From Fulvia fulva (lineage: Eukaryota > Ascomycota > Dothideomycetes > Mycosphaerellales > Mycosphaerellaceae), in contig NC_063015.1 of the NCBI RefSeq assembly GCF_020509005.1, positions 6,000,501-6,064,500 of the forward strand: a stretch of DNA of 64,000 nt. Direction: 5' to 3'. A program made the position numbers and the translations under genes. The notes under the pieces are model-generated. The model was not told the DNA's origin. It did no database searches and worked only from the letters and a program-made list of their open reading frames with translations. Positions 1 to 9,574 of this stretch are shown piece after piece (within the stretch, counting starts at the first letter, position 1; each line of letters opens with the position of its first letter).

Positions 1-2
1 AT

Positions 3-518
3 GAAGAGGACGATGAGTACAACTTCGGCGAGCCTGCAGCGTCAGGTCCATATCCTCGCGATCATAAGCGTTACGTGCCTCCGGGCAAGAACAAGCCTTC
101 CGCCAGACCATCAAAGACGACAGGCAAGGCCACCAGCCTGAAGAAGGGTGGAGAGAAGAACCAGAAGACTAGCGCCTATGACAACCCGTATGACAACCCC
201 CATGACAAGATCAGCGACGACGAGCAGGAAGACGGCCTCTTCGACCCCGAGGACGAAGGTACTCCGCCACGAGGCAAGATGTCGAAGTCTGCAGCAGGCA
301 AGGTGGAGACTGGCAAGAAGAAGAGTCAGAAGAACGAGAACACTACACAGAACAAGACCAAGGATGCTCATCACGACGATGGCCTCTCTTTCGACGACGA
401 GCCAGAGAATGAGGGAACTCCGCCGCCAGTCCAGAAGACCCAGCCGGCTCCAGGCAAAGAATCTGGTTCTGGCAAGAAGGGTCGTTGGGGCAAGAAGCGT
501 CCAAGCAACTTTGAGTAA
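3..518 (+). CDS. C-terminal part of an acidic/lysine-rich low-complexity protein (5' end outside window)
   Basis: The frame is open from the window edge to TAA at 516-518, so this is the last 171 codons of a longer gene. The translation is low complexity: blocks of Asp/Glu alternate with Lys/Gly/Ser. A loosely repeated unit of acidic stretch followed by D/NEGTPP occurs twice (DPEDEGTPPRGK and DEPENEGTPPPVQK), and a related acidic stretch followed by VPPGK lies upstream. The end is very basic (GKKGRWGKKRP). No folded domain, signal peptide or membrane segment is visible. Such composition is common in disordered nuclear or nucleolar proteins, but no function can be assigned. The reading frame is trusted because of its length and consistent codon use; the overlapping opposite-strand frames look like shadows. 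Confidence 0.6.
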   Translation, partial: EEDDEYNFGEPAASGPYPRDHKRYVPPGKNKPSARPSKTTGKATSLKKGGEKNQKTSAYDNPYDNPHDKISDDEQEDGLFDPEDEGTPPRGKMSKSAAGKVETGKKKSQKNENTTQNKTKDAHHDDGLSFDDEPENEGTPPPVQKTQPAPGKESGSGKKGRWGKKRPSNFE

Positions 519-1427
519 GCGCAAATCGAACGTCAATTGCTTGAGGCGGCATTGTCGATGCCGCATTTGGCTGTGAGTATTGATGGGGATGTGCGAAGGG
601 TATGATCGGCTTTGTTGGGACTGCGGGAATTCGACAATAGCGATGATGGCTCTGGGACAAAGCGAATGACTTTCGAAAGCGGAAGAGAAACGGGTGAGTG
701 ATACATAATGAACAAAAGACCGCTTTCTCTTTGTGCGTGTGTCTTGCCTTTGTTCTCAATGCCCACTGTTGCTCCTCCAAATATACCGCATGGGGTTCTG
801 GGATCGTCTGTCCACCAGTAGTCCCAGACACAGACTCATTTGTATCTGCCTTGTCTTTCTTAAGCCAGCAGGGAGTCTGTATCTTTGGTTCGAATGCCGA
901 CCAACAGGTGTAGTTGAGATTGGCCTTCTGGACATGAGTGGTGAGCCGTCTGTGCAGCTACTCGTCCTCAATTTGCAACGCGCTATGGGAAATTACGCCC
1001 CGTGATCCTGCTCGTCACGCTCGCAAGGTGCTGCTAACACCCTTCTACGACGACCCCAGCATCAACTTTCTGGTTTATATATCACTGCTTATCGTAGTTA
1101 GGGTTTATGCACAGCCGAGCCAAGGGAAGGCTGACATGTCTTAACAGCAAATCTCACGGGCCATGTCAGGTCCTCAGGAACATGGGTCTGCTAGAGAGAT
1201 AAGCGAGCAGAACTGACGAGTAGGACGAGTGGAAGCGGAAGCTTGCGTTGCGTTTGTTCAGAGGTTTGATGTTTACTTTGAGTCTTCACTACGATCACTA
1301 CTACACTCCTCGTTTGATGCCTCTCACTTTGATCTCTCGTCAGCTCTCGCGGCAATGGCTATTAGGATATCTGCAAATCTTATGCGTATCATCCATCCAC
1401 CAGCATCCGTACATCAGAGGAACATAC
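519..1427. other. Intergenic stretch without a recognisable gene
   Basis: About 900 bases between the plus-strand end of the first gene and the minus-strand end of the next. Only short overlapping frames are present and none shows domain-like sequence. The two neighbours converge, so this should hold both 3' untranslated regions. No tRNA or repeat is seen. Confidence 0.4.
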
Positions 1428-3254
1428 CTAAGGACGCCTTCTCATCTTCCTCTCAGCCACCGCCTTGGCATCCCATGCCTGCACCGCAGCGTTGTTGATC
1501 TCCCCCTCCTCCACCCATATGTGAGGCGAAGCAGCGTTAGCTGTCCATCTCACATAGTAACACCCCTTCCTCTCGCCCACAGTGACCAGGCCTCTCGCTG
1601 CCTGGTTCTGATGGGCCGGCAACTGTTCACCGTGCGGCGCAGCCTTGCCATCCTGGAACAAGCGCCAGATCAGATCTTGTTGCCTACCTTCTTGCGCCAT
1701 GCCATCGGCAGTGCCTTCATTCTCCTCCCATAACTTGCCGTCGTACCAGGGGTAAGTCGGCTTGCTGAGATCAGTGTTCATCTTCCTCTGCTCCTCCAGA
1801 AGTGCACGCACTTCGCGAGAGGCAGGCTTTCCTTCTCCATCGTCGAGCTCCACGGTTGCCGCCGCTGCCTAAGATCTAGTAGAGGCGAGGCGAGTGTGTT
1901 TCTTAGAGACGTTGCTTCGCTGAGGTCCACTGGCTGTCTCTCCATGATCTGGGTCATCTTCGGAAGGAGCTGGACTGCTAAGTCGCCGCTTCTTCTTGTG
2001 GACAGTGTTGCTCGGTACACCGCTGTTGTTATTGAGTTGACGTCGACGGCTCGGGCGAGCTTGCTGTGCCTCGTCATAACCTTGCACGGTCTCATCATCT
2101 AAGCCGACTGCTGGAATGCTCTGTCTTCCTGGTTCAGTAGTAGCTCTCGGAGTGTCTGCGTCGCCGAGATCCTCTTCTCCCTCTTGCTCAGTCTCGCCGG
2201 CATCGCTGGTGTCCATCAAATCTCCGTTATCAACATCAGAGTCGCTCAGGTCAACCAACGTGTTCTTAGTGGGATCAACCTTCCGGCCATGGAACACCGG
2301 CGAGATGTCTGAGTACCTGACCGTGGATGGCGCGAGAGAACTACTTCGCATGCTTTGCGCAATGCTTTCTTCGTAGTTCTCGTCATCTTGCTCCTCAGGC
2401 TCTTGCTCATCGGTCTGCGCAGCGGGCGTACGTGGCATATCGCTCGGCATCTTGGTGGTTGGCGTATCTCCTCCGCTCTCGACATCCTCTCCAGGCTGTG
2501 CACCGATTTGCTCGAGCCTGATGGTGATGTAATCTGCGAGCTTGCGGTGTCCCTCGTAGATTACCTCGTGGCCGGTCTTTCCATAGCTCTTGATCAGCTT
2601 GGGCACGAAAACCTTGGGGCCCTTAGTTCGCTTGCTATCCCTCTCGATCTCCTCGGTAGCCTCAGTGATCGGCGCAGGCGAGAGCAAGACTGGCCCGCGG
2701 TATGCCCAGTGGCTTCTTTCGCTATCGGGTATCTTTGAAACTGCCTGTTGGAATGCGCGCATGTTGTCTTGGGCGAGTCCAGTGCCGTGGTACTCCAAGT
2801 TGAGCCTGAAATGCTCGATGAACAACAACTCGTCATTACTTAATGCGACCTGTGCCGCTTGAGATAGAGACGTTTTTGGCTGGCCATCCGTGTCGTACAA
2901 GAGCTTGATGTACCTTGGCAAGTCTTCTAGCTAGTCTTCGTCCTTGGCATGCTGTCCAATCTTGCATCCCGCAGGGACATTGGCATGGAGGAGCTCACGC
3001 TGCCAGCCAAGCTGTCCTCGCTTGTCGCCGCCGGCAGTCATCTCGACCAATGTCGCTCGCAGCGCGCCGGACTTGACATAGAGGGTTTCAGATCTCTTGG
3101 CAAGGTCGTAGACGCAGTCGATGGTAGTGCAACAGGTGAACTTTGGATTGTCGTGGTCCTGTACGGTGATTTCGCACAGAACATCGTCGCCGTTGTCGCG
3201 AGTATAGCGATGCTTGCTCTGCGAGTAGATCACGGGCTCGGTCTCCTCCTCCAT
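1428..3254 (-). pseudogene. GNAT-like/WYDG/chromo family copy 1, interrupted by two in-frame TAG codons
   Basis: One continuous minus-strand frame of 609 codons runs from ATG at 3254 to a stop at 1428. It aligns along its whole length with the intact gene at 4227-5999 (590 aa). Shared features are the N-terminus (GDDVLCEI versus GDDILCEI), a GNAT-like segment (EYHGTGLA), a Ser/acidic middle with RYSDISPVF, the PTYPWYDGK motif, and a degenerate chromodomain-like end (VGERKGCYYVRW). The frame is broken by TAG at 2931-2933, inside the conserved stretch before the GNAT-like segment, and by TAG at 1869-1871, before the WYDG region. There is no frameshift. A 42-nt intron could in principle remove the second stop, but its donor (GTCTCT) is poor; nothing obvious removes the first. 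Probably a recent pseudogene, or a gene needing recoding. Confidence 0.65.
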
Positions 3255-3479
3255 AATTCGATCTGTCGTAGTGATGCTTAGAGGAAGCGGTATGCGATGA
3301 GTGCGAAAGAGTGATCCCGTTGCGAAGTGTAGCAAGCCGTACGCTGGAGGAAGGGAACAAATATCGGAGACCGCGAGGTTGTGCCTGCTTGCGAGTTCTC
3401 GGATGTAGTTTGCGAGAAGTGGCCTGAATGTACTTCGCGTGCATGGCAAGTCGCTTTTTGGTCGTGGCCGAAGCACATG

Positions 3480-3860
3480 TCAAGGGAAATGCGCGCTCGA
3501 CTTCCATTCACTTTGCATATCCGAAGTTTCGCCGCCTCCGCAGATTCCTACCTCCAGGACCTGCCCGATCCACCTTCATACTAAGAGAGACCTAAGGTAT
3601 GGCGCCATACGACAGAGGACGATAGGCAAGCTTGGGCATGACACCAAGGCTTCGCCTAAGCAGCATTGATGTTGGATTCCCACAAGTGCTCAAGGCCTTA
3701 TATCATATCCCGTGCCACGGCTCGAACGCCGGGAGCTAGTAAGTGTATCTGTGTATATGCATGTTGTAGAACTATACTGCGAATATGCTCTAGTCAATCG
3801 TTCAGTTGGGGAGAACCAATGGTGATATGTGTGGTCCAGCAAGTAAGAGAAGACAAACAG
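3480..3860. repeat. Duplicated 5' flank of family copy 1 (partner at about 6220-6640)
   Basis: Upstream of copy 1 there are blocks that recur in the same order upstream of copy 2. AATGCGCGCT followed by TCCATTCACTT is near 3488 and again near 6228. CTGTGTATATG, AGTCAAT and TGGTCCAGCAA recur near 3750-3840 and 6510-6610. This shows that the tandem duplication included several hundred bases of 5' flank, so both copies probably inherited the same promoter. Confidence 0.6.
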
Positions 3861-4226
3861 GACGCAGGTTTGCGATTCCGATGATGCAGCCAAGGAGACA
3901 TTGCCTGAGCTGAGAGGTCGCTTTCTCTCCAGTCAGCCTTCTCGTCACTGTCGACACCAAAAATCCTTCATCATATCCGCCTGCCTGTGTCCACTGTCAC
4001 TGATCTTCCTGGAGTTGTGTTGAGCAACGAACTTGATCATCAGTACGAAGTGGAACGTCTCCATGCTGACCCTGGTTGCGCAATGCTACATGGAAGCGAC
4101 GAGGGCTTGGGCGTGGTACATGCTGGATTGAACATACTAGGCAGCTCTTCATTTCTCTACATCATTCTGTTCTCGCATAGTTCTGAGTTCATTATTGTCG
4201 CCAACAATATCCCGAAGATCAGCATC

Positions 4227-5999
4227 TCATGGCCGCCGCCTCATCTCCCTTTCGTCCGTCGTCTTTGCGTCCCACGCTGCCACAGCGGCTCCGTTGACTT
4301 TCGACTTCTCCGCATAGGCATCAGCTACGACACCTTGAGCGGGAGTCCAGGTGACGAAGTAGTACCCCTTCCTCTCGCCCAGGATCTGCAAGTTCCGAGC
4401 TGCCTGGTTCTGGCGATTCGGAAGCTTGTGAGAGTGGAGTGGGGGCTTTTCGGCGTGCAGCAATTTCCAGACCTGCTCCTGGTGTCTCCCTTCGACCGCC
4501 AACTCTGGCGTCGCCTCGTCTCCCTCCCATGTCTTGCCATCGTACCATGGGTACGTGGGATTTGACTTGGTGGCAGCGACTCTGTTGATGTCTTGATTCA
4601 GTAGCGCTGCCTCGCGTTGGAGCCGTGTCATGCGTGCGGGTGCTTGATTTGCACCGCCTGTTGGACCACGCACTCTCTTCGACGTTGAAGGCTTGCTAGT
4701 GTTTTGGTCTGTCGGAGCTGCGCGCTTCTTGGTGATTCTCGCATGCGGTGGTGTTGGTTCATCATCTTCGCTACCTTCCTCATCATCGCTAGGGACGTGG
4801 GGGCCGCCTCCGTCGTCAGTCCCGACTTCGTGAACGGGGCCCTCCTCAGTGTCGTCCGTCTCGGTCATCTCCACATCTGGGTCTTTGGACTCGTTCTCGC
4901 TGATAGGCACCAGAGCATTGATGAGTGGGTCTAGACGTCTGCCTTTGAACGATGCAGAGATATTAGAGTATCGATAAGTCGACGAGGGTGCAATGGAGCT
5001 TCGACTCATTCTTTGAGCCAATCTCTCTTCAGCGTCTTGACCTTCATCTTCCGAATCGCTGGTATTGTCTCGCGGACCATTGTCGTTTGCGCCGATGGCG
5101 GTAGGGACATCTGACTGATCGTCATTTGGCTCTCCGCCGTGGGGAATATCATCTGCCTGTGCCTGCTCATCGTTTGCAGTGGAGCTGTTGGTGATGCCTG
5201 TGGTAGCTCGAGTGTTGATGGCTGCAGGTTTGCGACCAGCTCGCTGGCCGATCTCTCCGATCATAATTCTGATAACATCTTCGACACGCTCGTCGCCCTT
5301 GTGGGCCATGACCATCCCAAAATCGCCATACTTCTTCGTAAGCTTCTCCATCACGGCGTGTGGTGCTGCCGGAACGATGTTCGCTGACCGAATGATTTCA
5401 GTGGACTCAGTAATCGGGTAGGGTGAAGTGATGAGAGTTCCTTGGTACGCCCACTTTTCTCCCTGGGCATTGTTGGGGATGCTTTGGAGAGCCGCTGCCA
5501 GGGCGTTGAGACAGATCAGCCCCATGCCCTGTCTCTGGTACTTCGGGCGGATCGAGAAATGATTGAGCAAGAGCAGTTCCTCATCTGCTAGCATGGCCTG
5601 GTGGTCTTCTTGCAGACTTGTTTTTGGTTTGCCATTTCTGTCGAACAGCAGCTTCACATAGCGCAGGATGTCCTGAAATCCATACTCATCGCGAGCGTGT
5701 TGCCGGATGTTGACCTTCCTGGGCTCTCTGGGCACGGTACCTCGCACCATGTGGTGCATCCAAGCAAGACCAGGTTCGTCGTCATCTTCTTGACTCTTGT
5801 TGAGTAGAGTGAGGATCGCATGTCCAACCTGGTCATATACCGCCTCGCCTTGCTTGAGCTTGTCGAGGGTCGCATAATACTCGAAGCAGCATGGCAGAGT
5901 ATGAGACGAGACAGCGATCTCGCAGAGTATATCATCTCCCTCATCAGTCACAAACATGTGCTTGCTCTTCGAGATGTAGTCCTGCTCGAGCTCGGCCAT
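4227..5999 (-). CDS. GNAT-like/WYDG/chromodomain-like protein, intact copy 2
   Basis: Single-exon gene of 590 aa. Order of features: N-terminal alpha/beta region; a GNAT-like acetyl-CoA-binding motif at about residues 155-160 (QRQGMG, fitting Q/RxxGxG/A) after strand-like LLLLNHFSI; a long disordered, acidic and Ser-rich middle with basic patches (KKR, SKRVRG) that may act as a nuclear signal; the conserved motif YPWYDG near 484-488; and a C-terminal segment about 538-577 (LGERKGYYFVTW ... AAVAAWDA) that resembles a degenerate chromodomain. GNAT proteins transfer an acetyl group to amines and chromodomains bind methylated histone tails. A chromatin-directed acetyltransferase-like role is therefore a reasonable inference, not shown. 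Tandem paralogue of the broken copy 1. The start is at the first Met aligning with the paralogue. Confidence 0.7.
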   Translation of the reverse strand: MAELEQDYISKSKHMFVTDEGDDILCEIAVSSHTLPCCFEYYATLDKLKQGEAVYDQVGHAILTLLNKSQEDDDEPGLAWMHHMVRGTVPREPRKVNIRQHARDEYGFQDILRYVKLLFDRNGKPKTSLQEDHQAMLADEELLLLNHFSIRPKYQRQGMGLICLNALAAALQSIPNNAQGEKWAYQGTLITSPYPITESTEIIRSANIVPAAPHAVMEKLTKKYGDFGMVMAHKGDERVEDVIRIMIGEIGQRAGRKPAAINTRATTGITNSSTANDEQAQADDIPHGGEPNDDQSDVPTAIGANDNGPRDNTSDSEDEGQDAEERLAQRMSRSSIAPSSTYRYSNISASFKGRRLDPLINALVPISENESKDPDVEMTETDDTEEGPVHEVGTDDGGGPHVPSDDEEGSEDDEPTPPHARITKKRAAPTDQNTSKPSTSKRVRGPTGGANQAPARMTRLQREAALLNQDINRVAATKSNPTYPWYDGKTWEGDEATPELAVEGRHQEQVWKLLHAEKPPLHSHKLPNRQNQAARNLQILGERKGYYFVTWTPAQGVVADAYAEKSKVNGAAVAAWDAKTTDEREMRRRP

Positions 6000-6219
6000 T
6001 CTGTAGATGGAGTGAGGGTAGTGTCGCGTGGTGATGTCCTTGCTGCTGACATGCGAATTCGGTCTGCGAAGGATCGGAAGTGTCGAGGCGTGATAGTCGA
6101 GGTCGGATCTTCGTTGCTGCTCCTGTGCGACTTTTGGTCGCAGAGAAAGTGGCGTGTTAAGATGTGAAGGTCGGAATACGGCCTAGATGCAGACTAGGGA
6201 CACCGCTCAAGCACATGCG

Positions 6220-6640
6220 AAGAAATATGCGCGCTAAACATCCATTCACTTCCAATGTCTGAGCTTTGTTCACCACGCGAGAAGCCTGCTCGCAGCACGC
6301 GCCTCATCCATCTCCGAGCCACATGAAAGAACCTGCATGCCGCTGTGGCGAAATATGTAACTTGTGAGGTGTAGCGCCATCGTGAGGCTCTGCAGAGGCA
6401 CCATCGAACATGCTCATAATCAAAGGCTCAACCGCCTATGTCGAGCTTTCTGTCGTGGCCATAGGTTTGACGAACCACGTGTCATGGCCAGTGTATAGGA
6501 AGATCGTAAGAGTACCTGTGTATATGTCAGTTGAAGAGAGTGTTCTGCGAACACGTTTCAGTCAATTGGCGATCGCGAGAGGGCCGATTCTGATATCTCT
6601 GGTCCAGCAATCCGTGCTGTAAGCCCAGACAAAGGAAGCA
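6220..6640. repeat. Duplicated 5' flank of family copy 2
   Basis: Counterpart of the block at 3480-3860, with the same ordered short matches. It is the likely promoter region of the intact copy 2. It also marks the far edge of the roughly 2.7-kb tandem duplication unit. Confidence 0.55.
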
Positions 6641-7288
6641 ACCTAGTGAGGCCCAGGCTGCAGACTAGCAGGCTTTGTCTGGAATGATGGCAGTAACAAC
6701 ATTGCAGGACACCTGCTGGAAATCGCCGGAGTCGTTCGAGGAAGGTGCGATTGAAGCAAGGGACGAGCCTTTCGGAAGGCTGTTGAGGAGGAACGATTGG
6801 TGTGCTTGGTGTTTATGTCGTCGATGAATGCAATGCTCAGTCAGTAGATCAACAACGAAATAGTGCTTGAGACGAGGCAGAAGGCCACTGCGAGAGCGAT
6901 GACAGCACATGCCCGGCGACAACGGCATCACCGAGCTCATCAGACCGGCAGAGCGTCGCTGCCTGAGGAAGAAGGCTGATGCGGCCGCGGAAGTGAGGCC
7001 ACGGGCTTGACATTTAGTAAAAAGGTGCGGTAAGCTTTCAGCTTGAACATCTTCTTCCATCACAACAACACCACCACCAACACACCGCCGCGGCCAGCAT
7101 ACCACCGCACCACCTTCACCAACCTACCATGACGGTAGCCGGCGATGTTGCACCGACCACGCAAGAAGCAAAACGACCGCCTTGGGCAAGGCAGCTACCA
7201 GATGCATCCTGTTTGCTCCTAGAAGACATTATGTCTTCACAGAACGAAGGAAGCCTCTGGCTTCAATTGGGTCTTCGGACCAGGTAAG
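6641..7288. other. No clear gene; possible orphan 5' exon at 7129-7288
   Basis: From 6641 to 7128 nothing is recognised. At 7129 an ATG opens a 53-codon frame (starting MTVAGDVAPTTQEAK) that runs into a good donor, GTAAGT, at about 7289. A plausible branch point and acceptor (CTAAC then CCCCAG) lie at about 7471-7484. The downstream sequence does not continue as a convincing protein. The exon therefore looks like the first piece of the fragment mosaic that follows rather than a working gene. Confidence 0.3.
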
Positions 7289-7489
7289 TCCTCATCACCA
7301 CTCCGCCACACCACCCAAGACGATCGTTGAGGGTGCCGACCCCCGAATGACTTGTACACATCAACTGCAGCTGGCACATGACTGCTCTTTCTCCGCCATT
7401 GCACCTTCCGCAACCACGTCCAACACCTCACATACCACCTTCACCCACTAGCGATCGAGGCTTCACCAACTAACACATCCCCAGGCGTC

Positions 7490-7556
7490 CGCCGCTCCTA
7501 TCACTCCCCTGTGCAAGGGCGGTGACCTCCTGTGATTCCCCTGTGCAGGAGCGGCG
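7490..7556. repeat. Inverted repeat enclosing a direct repeat
   Basis: CGCCGCTCCT at 7490-7499 is the exact complement of AGGAGCGGCG at 7547-7556. Between them an imperfect 22-nt direct repeat occurs (7501-7522 and 7533-7554), sharing CCCCTGTGCA. A stem of 10 bp with a 47-nt loop is possible. Its function is unknown. Confidence 0.55.
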
Positions 7557-7884
7557 GCGTCCCTCGAACGCAAACCTCACGATTGTCTGGCCGGCGGGCA
7601 ACACCGCCGTCGACAACAAGGACCAGCTTTGCCACTCACGTAAGGCCGCCTGTCTTCACATCTACAGCAGGGTAGTGGGTGGCGGAGCGTCGAAGCGGCC
7701 GCCCTCAGCGGGTCGACTTCAAGATCCGTACAAGAGTCTGCTGGCTCCTACGGCCAGCCAGCGCCATTTGGCGGTTCGTGGGCTGCTTTTTGCAGGTATG
7801 CCAGCTTCCTCATCATCTTTCTCATTGCTGAACGATGCTGACTTGACTTCAGCATAGAGTGCGACAAACATCGATACCCAACAG

Positions 7885-8386
7885 CAAGTTGTCCTGCGGG
7901 ACGTAAAATGCTCGGCATGATCTTGCTTGTTGACGACGACCAGCGCCGCACCAACAACGAGATCGTCAACTGCATGCGCATCCTCACCCGCGTGATTCCA
8001 TTCATCTACGAAGCCCAGCACCTCAGAGACTGGCATGACAGCTTCTTCTGGGAGCCCCGCCGCCCATGGTCGGCCGAACCCAAGCGAGAAATACGAGAAG
8101 ACATGCACATCGGCAAGCCACTTGGACAAGAGACGTTGGAGATTGTCACCAACTATCTCTTCTTCAGCGGCATCGGCAGGTTGTCCTACGGGACGTAAAA
8201 CGCTCGGCGTCATCCTGTCGACGTATGGGGATTGCAAGTTGCAGGTGAATCACCCTCACTTCTACTTTCTCACTTCCACCCAGTGCTGACCCTCTTCCAG
8301 CAGGTGGGAAGCACGAGAAGAACCAGCAAGAGGTCATCACGTCGACAGGTTGTCCTACGGGACGTAAAACGCTCGGCGTCATCCTG
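7885..8386 (+). repeat. Three copies of a 41-nt repeat (7885-7925, 8177-8217, 8346-8386)
   Basis: Copies two and three are identical over 41 nt and copy one differs at a few bases. The core begins TTGTCCTACGGGACGTAAAA. Copies two and three are each followed by a similar stretch that looks like a spliceosomal intron: GTGAAT or GTAAGC donor, CTCACTTCCACCC, a CTGAC branch-like site, then CAG. Copy one abuts the HID1-like fragment. Spacing is 292 and 169 nt. The unit could be a mobile intron-like sequence or debris from repeated local duplication. Confidence 0.65.
7908..8198 (+). pseudogene. Fragment resembling HID1 (Hid-1 family, Golgi/secretory trafficking)
   Basis: The frame gives NNEIVNCMRILTRVIPFIYE, then LRDWHDSFFWEPRRP and LEIVTNYLFFSGI. 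This matches my recollection of the conserved N-terminal helical region of fungal HID1 proteins (CxRxLTRxxPFxYE, then WxxxFFW), which act in Golgi and dense-core vesicle trafficking. The complete proteins are many hundreds of residues long. Only about 75 residues are visible here before the sequence runs into a 41-nt repeat and a stop. It is therefore a captured or duplicated fragment, not a gene. The identification is from memory of the family and should be confirmed by search. Confidence 0.5.
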
Positions 8387-8631
8387 TTGATGTATGGTTT
8401 ACAGGCTGCTTGTTGCAGGTAAGCCACCCTCACCTCCCCAACCTCACTTCCACCCCATACTGACTCACCTCCTGCGCAGCTTGGCGTCGTGTTAGGGAGC
8501 AAGCATCACTCTCCCGCCGGCTTTTTCACCGCAAGACACCACGTCGCACCGGCGGCGTGCGCCGCACGAAGCCATGAACAACCATCGGCACCGTTCAGCA
8601 CTCCAGAGTCACCCCCGACCACGCACGCATT

Positions 8632-9085
8632 CGTAAGAAGAAGTACAGCGTCGGCAACGTCAAACAGTGGCTGCAAGAGATTGACCATTGTTTGTCGACA
8701 TCATACAGCTGACCGAGCCCGCCTTTGGTACCGGGGTCTTAAATATGCTGTGGTGTCACCCAGTGGAAGCAGATGCTTGACAAGTACACCTTTGTCGGCG
8801 ACGGATTCGTCGACTTCACCGAGTCTCGCTACATCGGCAATTTCCTCGACGCCTGGATGGGCCAAGAGCGGGAGCCGGGCCACCAGCCAGAGAAGCGTGT
8901 GCAGCTGTCATACTCTGCTTGTGAGGTATTGCGGACCTCATCCCCGTTTACGCCTCACAAGCAGATTGGCACATTGCCGTCTCTGTTGGCGGCGCCTGCA
9001 AAGAGAAGTGGATTGCAGTCAAGCTGCTTGCTCGGATACAACGTGCGAACGACGAGAAGGTGTGGAATCGTGTGGTACGCTTCCA
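8632..9085 (+). pseudogene. Unidentified degraded coding fragment
   Basis: Protein-like sequence is split between frames. One frame reads IRKKKYSVGNVKQWLQEIDH and, after stops, QWKQMLDKYTFVGDGFVDF and ESRYIGNFLDAWMGQE. Another continues with [20 protein letters not shown] and [20 protein letters not shown] before a stop. The amino-acid composition is convincing but I do not recognise the family. At least two stops and one frame change rule out a working gene unless several introns are present. It lies between the HID1-like and DBP2-like fragments and appears to belong to the same mosaic. Confidence 0.4.
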
Positions 9086-9090
9086 TGCGT

Positions 9091-9358
9091 GACGGCGACA
9101 AGATGTCTCATCTTGGCGCTGGTCTGAAGCAACAGAACTGGGACATGGACACTCTCCCAAAGTTTAAGAAGTCATTCTCGCTTGTACAAGGAGGCTCCAA
9201 CTGTCGCAGCTCGCACACCAGCCGAGGTCGACGAGTTCTGCCGCGTCAACCAAATCATCATTCAAGGTCGCCGTGTGCCAAAGTCAGTCGAGACCTTCGA
9301 CGAGGCTGGTTTCCCGAACTATGTCATGAGCGAGGTCAAGGCACAAGGCTTCCCGTAG
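9091..9358 (+). pseudogene. N-terminal fragment of a DBP2-type DEAD-box RNA helicase
   Basis: The frame starts GDKMSHLGAGLKQQNWDMDT LPKFKKSF and, after a shift caused by about seven extra bases near 9180, continues EAPTVAARTPAEVDEFCRV, GRRVPKSVETFDEAGFPNYV and MSEVKAQGFP, then a stop at 9356-9358. This is the segment just before and into the Q motif of fungal DBP2/p68 helicases (family knowledge), where the next residues should be the glutamine of the Q motif and then the Walker A motif. All catalytic motifs are missing. The full-length gene is expected elsewhere in the genome as a housekeeping gene. A truncated, frameshifted duplicate is the best reading. Confidence 0.7.
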
Positions 9359-9574
9359 AGGAGGTGGGTGGGGTTTGGGAGTTTGTGCTGTGCCTATTGG
9401 CTTATATACCTTTTAACAATGCCCATTGGCTTATACACTTTGCATCGCAGCTGCTTCATCAATCTCACTACGCACTCTGTCTCACACTTACTTCTTCGGC
9501 TCACCCGAGTGCAATCTCTTCGCCGCCGGTACATCGCTGGCGGACGCTTACCACATGCCTCCACCACGCGCATC

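Noticed and set aside
8489..9127. A 212-codon frame over the fragment mosaic.
   Set aside because: Other frames of the same DNA carry the protein-like fragments; this one is Ser/Arg-rich shadow sequence.
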